Below are positions 1 through 13,300 of a stretch of 64,000 bases of DNA, piece by piece (within the stretch, counting starts at the first letter, position 1; every line of letters begins with the position of its first letter). The position numbers and the translations under genes are program-made. The notes beneath the pieces were generated by a model, which saw only the letters and a program-made list of their open reading frames with translations, ran no database searches and was not told the origin of the DNA. Source of the DNA: Calliopsis andreniformis (Eukaryota; Arthropoda; Insecta; Hymenoptera; Andrenidae). The stretch lies in contig NW_027480438.1 in the NCBI RefSeq assembly GCF_051401765.1, positions 2,356,001-2,420,000 on the forward strand. The letters are read 5' to 3'.

Positions 1-2144
1 CTCATTCCTCTATCCTCAATACCCAATCCTCAATCGTCAATCTTCAATCCTCAATCCTCAATATTCAATCATCAATACTCAATATTCAATCCTCAATCTT
101 CAATCCTCAATACTCAATCTTCAATCCTCAATCCTCAATCCTCAATCCTCAATCCTCAATCCTCAGGCATCAATACTCAATCTACAATATTCAATCCTCA
201 ACCTTCAATACTCAATACTCAATCTTCAATCCTCAATTCTCAGTCATCAATCCTCAATCCACAATCCTCAATATTCAAACCTCAATACTCAATCTTCAAT
301 CATCATCCTCAATCCTCAATTCTCAGTCGTCAATCCTCAGTCGTCAATCCTCAATATTCAATACTCAATCGTCAATCCTTAGTCCTCAATCCTCAATCCT
401 CAATCCTCGTTCCTCAAACCTCAATCCTCAACCCTCAGTCTTCATCCTCAATCCTCAAACCTCAATCCTCAATCCTCAATATTCAGTCATCAATACTCAA
501 TCTTCAATCCTCAATCCTCAAACCTCAATCCTCAATCCTCATTCTTCAATCCTAAATACCCAATCCTCAATCTTCAATCCCCAATCCTCAATCCTCAATT
601 CTCAATCCTCAATCCTTAATCCTCAGACCTCAAACATCAATATTCAACCCTCAGTCCTCGTCCTCAATCCACAACACTCAATCCTCAGTCCTCAATATTC
701 AATCATCAATATTCAATCTTCAGTCCTCACTCCTCAATCCTCAATTCTCAATCCTCAATCCTCAGTCCTCAGACCTCAAACCTCAATCCTCAACTCTCAG
801 CCCCCATCCTCAATCCTCAATCCTCAATCTTCAATCCTCAATCCTCAATCCTCAAGCCTCAGTCCTCAATCATCAATCCTCAATCCTCAGTCCTCAAACC
901 TCAATCCTCAACACTCAATTCTCAATCCTCAATCTTCAATCCTCAATCCTCAATCCACAATCCCCAATCCTCAATCCTCAGGCATCAATACTCAATCTTC
1001 AATACTCAATCCTCGATCCTCAATCCTCAATCCTCAATCCTCAACCCTCAATCCTCATACCTCAAACCTCAATCCTCAGCCCTCAGTCCTCATACTCAAT
1101 TCTCAATTCTCAATCCTCAATCCTCAATCCTCATTCTTCAATCCTCAATAATCAACCTCCAATCCTAGATCCTCAATCTCCAATCTTCAATCCTTAATCC
1201 TCAATCTTCAATCCTTAATTCTCAATCGTCAATCTTCAATCCTCAATACTCAATCTTCAATCCTCAATCCTCAATCCTAAATCCTCAATCCTCAATCCTT
1301 AATCCTCAATCGTCAATCTTCAATCCTCAATACTCAATCTTCAATCCTCAATCCTCAATCCTCAATCCTCAATCCTCAATCCTCAATCCTCAATCCTCAA
1401 TTCTCAATCGTCAATCTTCAATCCTCAACCGTCAGTCCTCGTCCTTAATCCTCAACCCTCAATCCTCAATCCTCAATCTTCAATCATTAATACTCAATCT
1501 TCAATCCCCAATTCTCATTCCTAAATCCTCAACCCTCAATCCTCAATATTCAACACACAACCATCAACCATCAATTCTCAATACTCAACCATCAATCCTC
1601 AATCCTCAATCCTCAATCCTCAATCCACAATCCTCAACCTTCTATACTCAATAATCAATCTCCAATCCTAGATCCTCAATCCTCAATCCTCAATCCTCAA
1701 TCTTCCACCCTGAATCCTCAATCCTCAATACTCAATCCTCAATCTTCAATCCTCAATACTCAATCTTCATTCCTCAATCCTCAATCCTCAATCCTCAATC
1801 CTCAATCTTCAACCCTCAACACTCAATCTTCGATCCTCAATCCTCAATCCTCAATCCACAATCCTCAATCTTCAATCCTCAACACTAATCTTCAATCCTC
1901 AATCCTCAATCCTCAATCCTCAATACTCATTCTTCAATCCTCCATACCCAATCCTCAATCTTCAATCCTCAATCGTCAATCCTCAATTCTAATTCCTCAA
2001 ACCTCATTCTTCAATCCTCAATACCCAATCCTCAATTTCAATCCTCAATCCTCAATCCTCATTTCTCAATCCTCAATCCTCAACCCTCAGCCCTCATCCT
2101 CCATCCTCAGTACTCAATCCTCTATCCTCAATCTTCTATCCTCA
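1..2144 (+). repeat. Higher-order unit 0, partial (P-S-V-K-D)
   Basis: The first base corresponds to a point 108 bp inside a unit of the 2.4 kb class (compare 33084), so its M module lies outside the window. P is near 607, S at 798 and V at 1551. Only one D block precedes the next M, unlike most units, which makes this unit about 145 bp shorter at its right end than the 32976 unit. Confidence 0.8.
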
Positions 2145-3726
2145 ATGCTCAATCTTCAATCCTCATCCCTCAATCCTCAATCCTCAATCCTCAATCTTCA
2201 ATCCTCAATAGTCAATCTGCAATCCTCAATCCTCAAACCTCAATCCTCAATCCTCATTCCTCTATCCTCAATACCCAATCCTCAATCGTCAATCTTCAAT
2301 CCTCAATACTCAATCTTCAATCCTCAATCCTCAATCCTCAATCCTCAATATTCAATCATCAATACTCAATCTTCAATCCTCATTCCTCAATCCCCAATTC
2401 TCAATCCTCAATCCTCAATCCTCAGTCCTCAATCCACAATCCTCAACCTTCTATACTCAATAATCAATCTCCAATCCTCAATCCTCACTCCTCAATCTTC
2501 AACCCTGAATCCTCAATCCTCAATACTCAATCCTCAATCTTCAATACTCAATACTCAATCTTCAATCCTCAATCCCAAATCCTCAATCCTCAGTCCTCTA
2601 TCTTCAACCCTCAACACTCAATCTTCAATCCTCAATCCTCAATCCTCAATCCTCAATCCTCAATCTTCAATCCTCATCACTAATCTTCAATCAGCAATCC
2701 TCAATCCTCAATTCTCAGTCGTCAATCCTCAGTCATCAATCCTCAATCTTCAATACTCAATCGTCAATCCTTAGTCCTCAATCCTCAATCCTCAATCCTC
2801 GTTCCTCAAACCTCAATCCTCAACCCTCAGTCTTCATCCTCAATCCTCAATCCTCAATCCTCAATCCTCAATATTCAATCATCAATCCTCAAACCTCAAT
2901 CTTCAATCCTCATTCTTCAATCCTAAATACCCAATCCTCAATCTTCAATCCTCAATCCTCAAACCTCAATTCTCAATCCTCAATCCTTAATCCTCAGACC
3001 TCAAACATCAATATTCAACCCTCAGTCCTCGTCCTCAATCCACACCCCTCAATCCTCAGTCCTCAATATTCAATCATCAATATTCAATCTTCAATCCTCA
3101 ATCCTCAATCCTCAATCCTCAATCCTCAATCCTCAATCCTCAATCTTCAATCCTGAATCCTCAATCCTGAATACTCAATCCTCAATCTTCAATCCTCAAT
3201 ACTCAATCTTCAATCCTCAATCCTCAATCCTCAATCCTCAATCCTCAATCTTCAATTCTCAACACTCAATCTTCAATCGTCAATCCTCAATTCTCAATCC
3301 TCAATCCTCATTCTTCAATCTTCAATACTCAATACTCAATCTTCAGTCCTCAATCCTCAATCCTCAATCCTCAATCCTCAATCTTCAATCCTCAACACTC
3401 AATCCTCAATCCTCAATCCTCAATACTAATTCCTCAATCCTCATTCTTCAATCCTCAATACCCAATCCTCAATTTCAATCCTCAATCCTCAATCCTCATT
3501 TCTCAATCCTCAATCCTCAACCCTCAGCCCTCATCCTCCATCCTCAATCCTCAATCCTCAATCCTCAATCCTAATTCCTCAATAATCATTCTTCAATCCT
3601 CAATACCCAATCCTCAATTTCAATCCTCAATCCTCAATCCTCATTTCTCAATCCTCAATCCTCAACCCTCAGCCCTCATCCTCCATCCTCAGTACTCAAT
3701 CCTCTATCCTCAATCTTCTATCCTCA
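2145..3726 (+). repeat. Higher-order unit 1, 1582 bp class
   Basis: It begins with the M module in its caatgctc form. The following 209 ATG-led codons are repeated identically at 3727, an exact offset of 1582. The unit lacks S and V and ends in a doubled D block at 3442-3691. It is a direct tandem partner of the start of unit 2. Confidence 0.85.
3442..3691 (+). repeat. Doubled D block, 145 bp spacing (type example)
   Basis: Two ~105 bp blocks start with cattcttc at 3442 and 3587 and end with ccatcctca. The same pair, with the second block 140 bp before M, was checked at M modules 6963, 10399, 14619, 16703, 20825, 24261, 35394 and 49982. In most pairs the first block reads cacttc and cctacatcc and the second catttc and cctccatcc; this example has the second form in both. 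M at 2145, 53701 and 60596 have a single block. Confidence 0.85.
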
Positions 3727-5240
3727 ATGCTCAATCTTCAATCCTCATCCCTCAATCCTCAATCCTCAATCCTCAATCTTCAATCCTCAATAGTCAATCT
3801 GCAATCCTCAATCCTCAAACCTCAATCCTCAATCCTCATTCCTCTATCCTCAATACCCAATCCTCAATCGTCAATCTTCAATCCTCAATACTCAATCTTC
3901 AATCCTCAATCCTCAATCCTCAATCCTCAATATTCAATCATCAATACTCAATCTTCAATCCTCATTCCTCAATCCCCAATTCTCAATCCTCAATCCTCAA
4001 TCCTCAGTCCTCAATCCACAATCCTCAACCTTCTATACTCAATAATCAATCTCCAATCCTCAATCCTCACTCCTCAATCTTCAACCCTGAATCCTCAATC
4101 CTCAATACTCAATCCTCAATCTTCAATACTCAATACTCAATCTTCAATCCTCAATCCCAAATCCTCAATCCTCAGTCCTCTATCTTCAACCCTCAACACT
4201 CAATCTTCAATCCTCAATCCTCAATCCTCAATCCTCAATCCTCAATCTTCAATCCTCATCACTAATCTTCAATCAGCAATCCTCAATCCTCAATTCTCAG
4301 TCGTCAATCCTCAGTCATCAATCCTCAATCTTCAATACTCAATCGTCAATCCTTAGTCCTCAATCCTCAATCCTCAATCCTCGTTCCTCAAACCTCAATC
4401 CTCAACCCTCAGTCTTCATCCTCAATCCTCAAACCTCAATCCTCAATCCTCAATATTCAATCATCAATCCTCAAACCTCAATCTTCAATCCTCATTCTTC
4501 AATCCTAAATACCCAATCCTCAATCTTCAATCCTCAATCCTCAATCCTCAATTCTCAATCCTCAATCCTTAATCCTCAGACCTCAAACATCAATATTCAA
4601 CCCTCAGTCCTCGTCCTCAATCCACAACCCTCAATCCTCAGTCCTCAATATTCAATCATCAATATTCAATCTTCAATCCTCAATCCTCAATCCTCAATCC
4701 TCAATCCTCAATCCTCAATCCTCAATCTTCAATCCTGAATCCTCAACCCTGAATACTCAATCCTCAATCTTCAATCCTCAATACTCAATCTTCAATCCTC
4801 AATCCTCAATCCTCAATCCTCAATCCTCAATCTTCAATTCTCAACACTCAATCTTCAATCGTCAATCCTCAATTCTCAATCCTCAATCCTCATTCTTCAA
4901 TCTTCAATACTCAATACTCAATCTTCAGTCCTCAATCCTCAATCCTCAATCCTCAATCCTCAATCTTCAATCCTCAACACTCAATCCTCAATCCTCAATC
5001 CTCAATACTAATTCCTCAATCCTCATTCTTCAATCCTCAATACCCAATCCTCAATTTCAATCCTCAATCCTCAATCCTCATTTCTCAATCCTCAATCCTC
5101 AACCCTCAGCCCTCATCCTCCATCCTCAATCCTCAATCCTCAATCCTCAATCTTCAATCCTCAATTCTCAATCTTCAGTCCTCGATCCTCAATCATCAAT
5201 CCTCAATCCTCAATCCTCAGGCATCAATACTCAATCCTCA

Positions 5241-6170
5241 ATGCTCAATCCTCAATCCTCAATCCTCAATCCTCATTCCTCAATCCTCAATACCCAATCA
5301 TCAATCCTCAATCCTCAATCCTCAATCCTCAATGTTCAGTCATCGATACTCAATCTTCAATCCCCAATCATCAATCCTCAATACTTAATCTTCAATCCTC
5401 AATCCTCAATCCTCAATCCTCAATCCTCAATCCACAGGCGTCAATACTCAATCTACAATATTCAATCCTCAATCCTTAATCCTCAATCCACAATCCTCAA
5501 CCTTCAATACTCAATACTCAATCTTCAATCCTCAATCCTCAATCCTCAATCCTCAATCCTCAATCCTCAATCCTCAATATTCAATCCTCAATACTCAATC
5601 TTCAATCATCAATCCTCAATCCTCAATTCTCAGTCGTCAATCCTCAGTCACCAATCCTCAATCTTCAATACTCAATCGTCAATCCTTAGTACTCAACACT
5701 CAATCCTCAATCCTCGTTCCTCAAACCTCAATCCTCAACCCTCAGTGTTCATCCTCAATCCTCAAACCTCAATCCTCAATCCTCAATATTCAATCATCAA
5801 TACTCAATCTTCAATCCTCAATCCTCAAACCTCAATCCTCAATCCTCATTCTTCAATCCTAAATACCCAATCCTCAATCTTCAATCCTCAATCCTCAATA
5901 CTCAATTCTCAATCCTCAATCCTTAATCCTCAGACCTCAAACATCAATATTCAACCCTCAGTCCTCGTCCTCAATCCACAACCCTCAATCCTCAGTCCTC
6001 AATATTCAATCATCAATATTCAATCTTCAAGCCTCAATCCTCAATCCTCAATCCTTAATCCTCAATCCTCAGTCTTCAACCCTGAATACTCAATCCTCAA
6101 TACTCAATCCTCAATCTTCAATCCTCAATACTCAATCTTCAATCCTCAATCCTCAAACCTCAATCCTTAA
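5241..6170 (+). other. Repeat-derived open frame of 309 codons, four copies; not considered a gene
   Basis: Copies lie at 5241, 12813, 19117 and 36908. Of the differences I see between them, three change the residue (S to A, Q to L, L to P) and one is silent (near 5747), which gives no sign of purifying selection. Conservation of the frame follows from recent duplication and from the stop-free consensus. Confidence 0.85.
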
Positions 6171-6222
6171 TATTCAATCATCAATACTCAAACTTCAATC
6201 CTCAATCCTCAATCCTCAATTC

Positions 6223-6299
6223 TCAATCCTCAATCCTCAATCCTCAATCCTCAATCCTCAATCCTCAATCCTCAATCCTCAATCCTCAATCCTCAATCC
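6223..6299 (+). repeat. Long pure heptamer run, 11 perfect TCAATCC copies
   Basis: Eleven uninterrupted consensus units lie between a caattc variant and tccaca. The equivalent tract at 13795-13857 has nine copies. Such pure tracts are where homologous units differ in length by whole heptamers, as expected for replication slippage. Confidence 0.85.
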
Positions 6300-6677
6300 A
6301 CAATCCTCAACCTTCTATACTCAATAATCAATCTCCAATCCTAGATCCTCAATCCTCAATCCTCAATCCTCAATCTTCCACCCTGAATCCTCAATCCTCA
6401 ATACTCAATCCTCAATCTTCAATCCTCAATACTCAATCTTCATTCCTCAATCCTGAATCCTCAATCCTCAATCCTCAATCTTCAACCCTCAATACTCAAT
6501 CTTCGATCCTCAATCCTCAATCCTCAATCCACAATCCTCAATCTTCAATCCTCAACACTAATCTTCAATCCTCAATCCTCAATCCTCAATCCTCAATACT
6601 CATTCTTCAATCCTCAATACCCAATCCTCAATCTTCAATCCTCAATCGTCAATCCTCAATCCTAATTCCTCAAACCT

Positions 6678-6927
6678 CATTCTTCAATCCTCAATACCCA
6701 ATCCTCAATTTCAATCCTTAATCCTCAATCCTCACTTCTCAATCCTCAATCGTCCACCCTCAGCCCTCATCCTACATCCTCAATCCTCAATCCTCAATCC
6801 TCAATCCTAATTCCTCAATCCTCATTCTTCAATCCTCAATACCCAATCCTCAATTTCAATCCTCAATCCTCAATCCTCATTTCTCAATCCTCAATCCTCA
6901 ACCCTCAGCCCTCATCCTCCATCCTCA
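6678..6927 (+). repeat. Doubled D block before M at 6963
   Basis: The copies start at 6678 and 6823. The first has cacttc, gtccaccc and cctacatcc; the second has catttc, cctcaaccc and cctccatcc. The gtccaccc form recurs at about 14408, 20613, 26917, 38399 and 46327, which groups these units as a subfamily. Confidence 0.82.
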
Positions 6928-6962
6928 GTACTCAATCCTCTATCCTCAATCTTCTATCCTCA

Positions 6963-9900
6963 ATACTCAATCTTCAATCCTCATCCCTCAATCCTCAATC
7001 CTCAATCCTCAATCTTCAATCCTCAATAGTCAATCTGCAATCCTCAATCCTCAAACCTCAATCCTCAATCCTCATTCCTCTATCCTCAATACCCAATCCT
7101 CAATCGTCAATCTCCAATCCTCAATCCTCAATATTCAATCATCAATACTCAATATTCAATACTCAATCTTCAATCCTCAATACTCAATCTTCAATCCTCA
7201 ATCCTCAATCCTCAATCCTCAATCCTCAATCCTCAGGCATCAATACTCAATCTACAATATTCAATCCTCAATCCTTAATCCTCAATCCACAATTCTCAAC
7301 CTTCAATACTCAATACTCAATCTTCAATCCTCAATTCTCAGTCCTCAATCCTCAATCCACAATCCTCAATATTCAAACCTCAATACTCAATCTTCAATCA
7401 TCATCCTCAATCCTCAATTCTCAGTCGTCAATCCTCAGTCGTCAATCCTCAATATTCAATACTCAATCGTCAATCCTTAGTCCTCAATCCTCAATCCTCA
7501 ATCCTCGTTCCTCAAACCTCAATCCTCAACCCTCAGTCTTCATCCTCAATCCTCAAACCTCAATCCTCAATCCTCAATATTCAGTCATCAATACTCAATC
7601 TTCAATCCTCAATCCTCAAACCTCAATCCTCAATCCTCATTCTTCAATCCTAAATACCCAATCCTCAATCTTCAATCCCCAATCCTCAATCCTCAATTCT
7701 CAATCCTCAATCCTTAATCCTCAGACCTCAAACATCAATATTCAACCCTCAGTCCTCGTCCTCAATCCACAACACTCAATCCTCAGTCCTCAATATTCAA
7801 TCATCAATATTCAATCTTCAGTCCTCACTCCTCAATCCTCAATTCTCAATCCTCAATCCTCAGTCCTCAGACCTCAAACCTCAATCCTCAACTCTCAGCC
7901 CCCATCCTCAATCCTCAATCCTCAATCTTCAATCCTCAATCCTCAATCCTCAAGCCTCAGTCCTCAATCCTCAATCCTCAATCCTCAGTCCTCAAACCTC
8001 AATCCTCAACACTCAATTCTCAATCCTCAATCTTCAATCCTCAATCCTCAATACACAATCCCCAATCCTCAATCCTCAGGCATCAATACTCAATCTTCAA
8101 TACTCAATCCTCGATCCTCAATCCTCAATCCTCAATCCTCAACCCTCAATCCTCATACCTCAAACTTCAATCCTCAGCCCTCAGTCCTCATACTCAATAC
8201 TCAATTCTCAATCCTCAATCCTCAATCCTCAATCTTCAATCCTCAATCTTCAATCCTCAATAATCAACCTCCAATCCTAGATCCTCAATCTCCAATCTTC
8301 AATCCTTAATCCTCAATCTTCAATCCTTAATTCTCAATCGTCAATCTTCAATCCTCAATATTCAATCTTCAATCCTCAATCCTCAATCCTAAATCCTCAA
8401 TCCTTAATCCTCAATCGTCAATCTTCAATCCTCAATACTCAATCTTCAATCCTCAATCCTCAATCCACAATCCTCAATCCTCAATCCTCAATCCTCAATC
8501 CTCAATTCTCAATCGTCAATCTTCAATCTTCAACCGTCAGTCCTCGTCCTCAATCCTCAACCCTCAATCCTCAATCCTCAATCTTCAATCATTAATACTC
8601 AATCTTCAATCCCCAATTCTCATTCCTAAATCCTCAACACTCAATCCTCAATATTCAACACACAACCATCAACCATCAATTCTCAATACTCAACCATCAA
8701 TCCTCAATCCTCAATCCTCAATCCTCAATCCACAATCCTCAACCTTCTATACTCAATAATCAATCTCCAATCCTAGATCCTCAATCCTCAATCCTCAATC
8801 CTCAATCTTCCACCCTGAATCCTCAATCCTCAATACTCAATCCTCAACCTTCAATCCTCAATACTCAATCTTCATTCCTCAATCCTCAATCCTCAATCCT
8901 CAATCCTCAATCTTCAACCCTCAACACTCAATCTTCGATCCTCAATCCTCAATCCTCAATCCACAATCCTCAATCTTCAATCCTCAACACTAATCTTCTA
9001 TCCTCAATCCTCAATCCTCAATCCTCAAGACTCATTCTTCAATCCTCAATACCCAATCCTCAATCTTCAATCCTCAATCGTCAATCCTCAATCCTAATTC
9101 CTCAAACCTCATTCTTCAATCCTCAATACCCAATCCTCAATTTCAATCCTCAATCCTCAATCCTCACTTCTCAATCCTCAATCGTCAACCCTCAGCCCTC
9201 ATCCTACATCCTCAATCCTCAATCCTCAATCCTCAATCCTCAATATTCAATCATCAATACTCAATCTTCAATCCTCAATCCTCAAACCTCAATCCTCAAT
9301 CCTCATTCTTCAATCCTAAATACCCAATCCTCAATCTTCAATCCTCAATCCTCAATACTCAATTCTCAATCCTCAATCCTTAATCCTCAGACCTCAAACA
9401 TCAATATTCAACCCTCAGTCCTCGTCCTCAATCCACAACACTCAATCCTCAGTCCTCAATATTCAATCATCAATATTCAATCTTCAAGCCTCAATCCTCA
9501 ATCCTCAATCCTTAATCCTCAATCCTCAGTCTTCAACCCTGAATACTCAATCCTCAATACTCAATCCTCAATCCTCAATCCTCAATACTCAATCTTCAAT
9601 CCTCAATCCTCAAACCTCAATCCTTAATATTCAATCATCAATACTCAATCTTCAATCCTCAATCCTCAATCCTCAATTCTCAATCCTCAATCCTCAATCC
9701 TCAATCCTCAATCCTCAATCCTCAATCCTCAATCCACAATCCTCAACCTTCTATACTCAATAATCAATCTCCAATCCTAGATCCTCAATCATCAATCCTC
9801 AATCCTCAATCTTCCACCCTGAATCCTCAATCCTCAATACTCAATCCTCAATCTTCAATCCTCAATACTCAATCTTCATTCCTCAATCCTCAATCCTCAA

Positions 9901-10398
9901 TCCTCAATCCTCAATCTTCAACCCTCAATACTCAATCTTCGATCCTCAATCCTCAATCCTCAATCCACAATCCTCAATCTTCATTCCTCAACACTAATCA
10001 TCAATCCTCAATCCTCAATCCTCAATCCTCAATACTCATTCTTCAATCCTCAATACCCAATCCTCAATCTTCAATCCTCAATCGTCAATCCTCAATCCTA
10101 ATTCCTCAAACCTCATTCTTCAATCCTCAATACCCAATCCTCAATTTCAATCCTCAATCCTCAATCCTCACTTCTCAATCCTCAATCGTCAACCCTCAGC
10201 CCTCATCCTACATCCTCAATCCTCAATCCTCAATCCTCAATCCTAATTCCTCAAACCTCATTCTTCAATCCTCAATACCCAATCCTCAATTTCAATCCTC
10301 AATCCTCAATCCTCATTTCTCAATCCTCAATCCTCAACCCTCAGCCCTCATCCTCCATCCTCAGTACTCAATCCTCTATCCTCAATCTTCTATCCTCA
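6963..10398 (+). repeat. Higher-order unit 3, 3436 bp class
   Basis: The order is M, P, S (7896), V (8656), D, a second P (near 9388), K and a doubled D (10114 and 10259). The same length of 3436 bp is found for the units starting at 20825, 27130 and 38609. Private variants include cttctatcc near 9000 and caagactc near 9028. Confidence 0.88.
10114..10363 (+). repeat. Doubled D block before M at 10399
   Basis: The copies start at 10114 and 10259, both preceded by ctcaaacct. The first copy has the gtcaaccc form rather than gtccaccc. It is otherwise arranged like the pair before 6963. Confidence 0.82.
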
Positions 10399-13300
10399 AT
10401 ACTCAATCTTCAATCCTCATCCCTCAATCCTCAATCCTCAATCCTCAATCTTCAATCCTCAATAGTCAATCTGCAATCCTCAATCCTCAAACCTCAATCC
10501 TCAATCCTCATTCCTCTATCCTCAATACCCAATCCTCAATCGTCAATCTTCAATCCTCAATCCTCAATATTCAATCATCAATACTCGATATTCAATCCTC
10601 AATCTTCAATCCTCAATACTCAATCTTCAATCCTCAATCCTCAATCCTCAATCCTCAATCCTCAATCCTCAGGCATCAATACTCAATCTACAATATTCAA
10701 TCCTCAATCCTTAATCCTCAATCCACAATCCTCAACCTTCAATACTCAATACTCAATCTTCAATCCTCAATTCTCAGTCATCAATCCTCAATCCACAATC
10801 CTCAATATTCAAACCTCAATACTCAATCTTCAATCATCATCCTCAATCCTCAATTCTCAGTCGTCAATCCTCAGTCGTCAATCCTCAATATTCAATACTC
10901 AATCGTCAATCCTTAGTCCTCAATCCTCAATCCTCGATCCTCGTTCCTCAAACCTCAATCCTCAACCCTCAGTCTTCATCCTCAATCCTCAAACCTCAAT
11001 CCTCAATCCTCAATATTCAATCATCAATACTCAATCTTCAATCCTCAATCCTCAAACCTCAATCCTCAATCCTCATTCTTCAATCCTAAATACCCAATCC
11101 TCAATCTTCAATCCTCAATCCTCAATACTCAATTCTCAATCCTCAATCCTTAATCCTCAGACCTCAAACATCAATATTCAACCCTCAGTCCTCGTCCTCA
11201 ATCCACAACCCTCAATCCTCAGTCCTCAATATTCAATCATCAATATTCAATCTTCAAGCCTCAATCCTCAATCCTCAATCCTTAATCCTCAATCCTCAGT
11301 CTTCAACCCTGAATACTCAATCCTCAATACTCAATCCTCAATCTTCAATCCTCAATACTCAATCTTCAATCCTCAATCCTCAAACCTCAATCCTTAATAT
11401 TCAATCATCAATACTCAATCTTCAATCCTCAATCCTCAATCCTCAATTCTCAATCCTCAATCCTCAATCCTCAATCCTCAATCCTCAATCCTCAATCCTC
11501 AATCCTCAATCCACAATCCTCAACCTTCTATACTCAATAATCAATCTCCAATCCTAGATCCTCAATCCTCAATCCTCAATCCTCAATCTTCCACCCTGAA
11601 TCCTCAATCCTCAATACTCAATCCTCAATCTTCAATCCTCAATACTCAATCTTCATTCCTCAATCCTCAATCCTCAATCCTCAATCCTCAATCTTCAATA
11701 CTCAATACTCAATCTTCAATCCTCAATCCCAAATCCTCAATCCTCAGTCCTCTATCTTCAACCCTCAACACTCAATCTTCAATCCTCAATCCTCAATCCT
11801 CAATCCTCAATCCTCAATCTTCAATCCTCATCACTAATCTTCAATCAGCAATCCTCAATCCTCAATTCTCAGTCGTCAATCCTCAGTCATCAATCCTCAA
11901 TCTTCAATACTCAATCGTCAATCCTTAGTCCTCAATCCTCAATCCTCAATCCTCGTTCCTCAAACCTCAATCCTCAACCCTCAGTCTTCATCCTCAATCC
12001 TCAAACCTCAATCCTCAATCCTCAATATTCAATCATCAATCCTCAAACCTCAATCTTCAATCCTCATTCTTCAATCCTAAATACCCAATCCTCAATCTTC
12101 AATCCTCAATCCTCAATCCTCAATTCTCAATCCTCAATCCTTAATCCTCAGACCTCAAACATCAATATTCAACCCTCAGTCCTCGTCCTCAATCCACAAC
12201 CCTCAATCCTCAGTCCTCAATATTCAATCATCAATATTCAATCTTCAATCCTCAATCCTCAATCCTCAATCCTCAATCCTCAATCCTCAATCCTCAATCT
12301 TCAATCCTGAATCCTCAATCCTGAATACTCAATCCTCAATCTTCAATCCTCAATACTCAATCTTCAATCCTCAATCCTCAATCCTCAATCCTCAATCCTC
12401 AATCTTCAATTCTCAACACTCAATCTTCAATCGTCAATCCTCAATTCTCAATCCTCAATCCTCATTCTTCAATCTTCAATACTCAATACTCAATCTTCAG
12501 TCCTCAATCCTCAATCCTCAATCCTCAATCCTCAATCTTCAATCCTCAACACTCAATCCTCAATCCTCAATCCTCAATACTAATTCCTCAATCCTCATTC
12601 TTCAATCCTCAATACCCAATCCTCAATTTCAATCCTCAATCCTCAATCCTCATTTCTCAATCCTCAATCCTCAACCCTCAGCCCTCATCCTCCATCCTCA
12701 ATCCTCAATCCTCAATCCTCAATCTTCAATCCTCAATTCTCAATCTTCAGTCCTCGATCCTCAATCATCAATCCTCAATCCTCAATCCTCAGGCATCAAT
12801 ACTCAATCCTCAATGCTCAATCCTCAATCCTCAATCCTCAATCCTCATTCCGCAATCCTCAATACCCAATCATCAATCCTCAATCCTCAATCCTCAATCC
12901 TCAATGTTCAGTCATCGATACTCAATCTTCAATCCCCAATCATCAATCCTCAATACTTAATCTTCAATCCTCAATCCTCAATCCTCAATCCTCAATCCTC
13001 AATCCACAGGCGTCAATACTCAATCTACAATATTCAATCCTCAATCCTTAATCCTCAATCCACAATCCTCAACCTTCAATACTCAATACTCAATCTTCAA
13101 TCCTCAATCCTCAATCCTCAATCCTCAATCCTCAATCCTCTATCCTCAATATTCAATCCTCAATACTCAATCTTCAATCATCAATCCTCAATCCTCAATT
13201 CTCAGTCGTCAATCCTCAGTCACCAATCCTCAATCTTCAATACTCAATCGTCAATCCTTAGTACTCAACACTCAATCCTCAATCCTCGTTCCTCAAACCT

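Larger units (their letters stand above)
3727..6962 (+). repeat. Higher-order unit 2, 3236 bp
   Basis: The left half repeats unit 1. The right half carries the 309-codon open stretch (5241-6170), the K module (ccaccctg at 6378) and a doubled D block (6678 and 6823). The unit at 35394 has the same order and is 21 bp (three heptamers) shorter. A private base, cagtgttc in place of cagtcttc, lies at about 5747. Confidence 0.85.

Noticed and set aside
1549..1563. CENP-B-box-like or other known centromere motif at the V module
   Set aside because: caacacacaacc has none of the conserved CG-containing core of the CENP-B box. It is only a variant module.
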